DNA of 5,387 nt. Source: Sphingomonadales bacterium (GTDB lineage Bacteria; Pseudomonadota; Alphaproteobacteria; Sphingomonadales; Sphingomonadaceae). Of the stretch, positions 5,121 to 5,387 are shown piece by piece (the first letter of the stretch is position 1; every line of letters begins with the position of its first letter). The position numbers and the translations under genes were made by a program. The notes under the pieces were generated by a model, which saw only the letters and a list, made by a program, of their open reading frames with translations, made no database searches and was not told the DNA's origin. The DNA is taken from contig JAIXPM010000274.1 in the NCBI GenBank assembly GCA_027486275.1, positions 1-5,387 of the forward strand, written 5' to 3'.

Positions 5121-5387
5121 CCCTGCGCGTGCGCCTCGCCCATGCGCCTGATCGCGGCGATCTTGGTGTGGAGCGGTGCCCAGTCGTCACGCTCGGCGAT
5201 GGGTGCCCAAAGGGCTTCCACCTCGTCGATCAGCATGGTGCAGGGGGCATCGTCTGACCAGTAAGTGTGTGACGGCGCGCCGGCCGCGAAATCGGGGATC
5301 AGCGCCAGGAAATCCGTGAAGCCGTCGTGGCTGTAGTGCGGATCGGCGACCGAAGAACCGCGCCGCACGCCGCCGCGCCAATCGAAG
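5117..5387 (-). CDS. C-terminal end of a larger protein, possibly SelO (protein adenylyltransferase)
   Basis: The frame is open to the right edge, giving about 90 C-terminal residues: FDWRGGVRRGSSV, then HYSHDGFTDFLALIPDF, and MLIDEVEALWAPIAERDDW near the end. The FDWRGG start and the acidic DEVEALWAPIA..DDW helix resemble my recollection of the C-terminus of sphingomonad SelO/YdiU (UPF0061) proteins, pseudokinases that transfer AMP to proteins. None of the SelO catalytic motifs lie in the window, so the call is tentative. A GTG at 5368 could serve as a start for an 83-aa protein, but the continuity of the frame upstream through FDWRGG argues for a fragment of a longer gene. The TAG stop overlaps the HIT gene's TAA in the four bases CTAA. 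Confidence 0.5.
   Translation of the reverse strand, partial: FDWRGGVRRGSSVADPHYSHDGFTDFLALIPDFAAGAPSHTYWSDDAPCTMLIDEVEALWAPIAERDDWAPLHTKIAAIRRMGEAHAQG

Noticed and set aside
5117..5368. A complete 83-aa small protein starting at GTG 5368
   Set aside because: The frame stays open upstream to the window edge and reads FDWRGG directly before the GTG, so this is more likely the end of a longer protein.

Overview
The window is high-GC bacterial chromosome with tightly packed housekeeping genes. It most resembles an alphaproteobacterium of the Sphingomonadales. This rests on the GC-rich codon use, the argH / small lipoprotein / lysA order with a divergent tlpA-type gene, and the alphaproteobacterial character of Rho and the PhnA-like protein. 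The order is a judgement from recalled family sequences, not from a search.

Layout. Positions 1-2112 (minus strand) hold a compact operon: argH (argininosuccinate lyase, last step of arginine synthesis), an 80-aa LptM-like lipoprotein, and the 5' part of lysA (diaminopimelate decarboxylase, last step of lysine synthesis), which runs off the left edge. argH and the lipoprotein overlap by 4 nt, and the lipoprotein and lysA are 3 nt apart. After a 93-bp divergent promoter region, 2206-2754 (plus) encodes a lipoprotein thioredoxin of the TlpA/ResA type. Positions 2755-2945 lie between convergent tlpA and rho and are packed with inverted repeats, including a bidirectional intrinsic terminator and a 25-nt near-perfect palindrome. 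Positions 2946-4202 (minus) encode transcription terminator Rho, with a 138-bp leader/promoter region. Positions 4341-4661 (minus) encode a PhnA/YjdM-domain protein. Across a short divergent spacer, 4743-5120 (plus) encodes a HIT hydrolase. Its stop codon overlaps that of a convergent gene (5117-5387, minus), whose C-terminal end may be SelO.

No CRISPR array, mobile element, tRNA or rRNA, defence system or obviously new multi-gene system is visible. The strongest oddity is the N-terminus of ArgH. A 33-residue in-frame extension reads like a twin-arginine lipoprotein signal peptide, and the only convincing Shine-Dalgarno sequence lies in front of it, although ArgH should be cytoplasmic. Other points worth a look are the hairpin-dense rho/tlpA junction, Asn instead of Ser at the bicyclomycin-contact position of Rho, a C-rich possible rut site in the rho leader, and a PhnA-like protein without its zinc ribbon.
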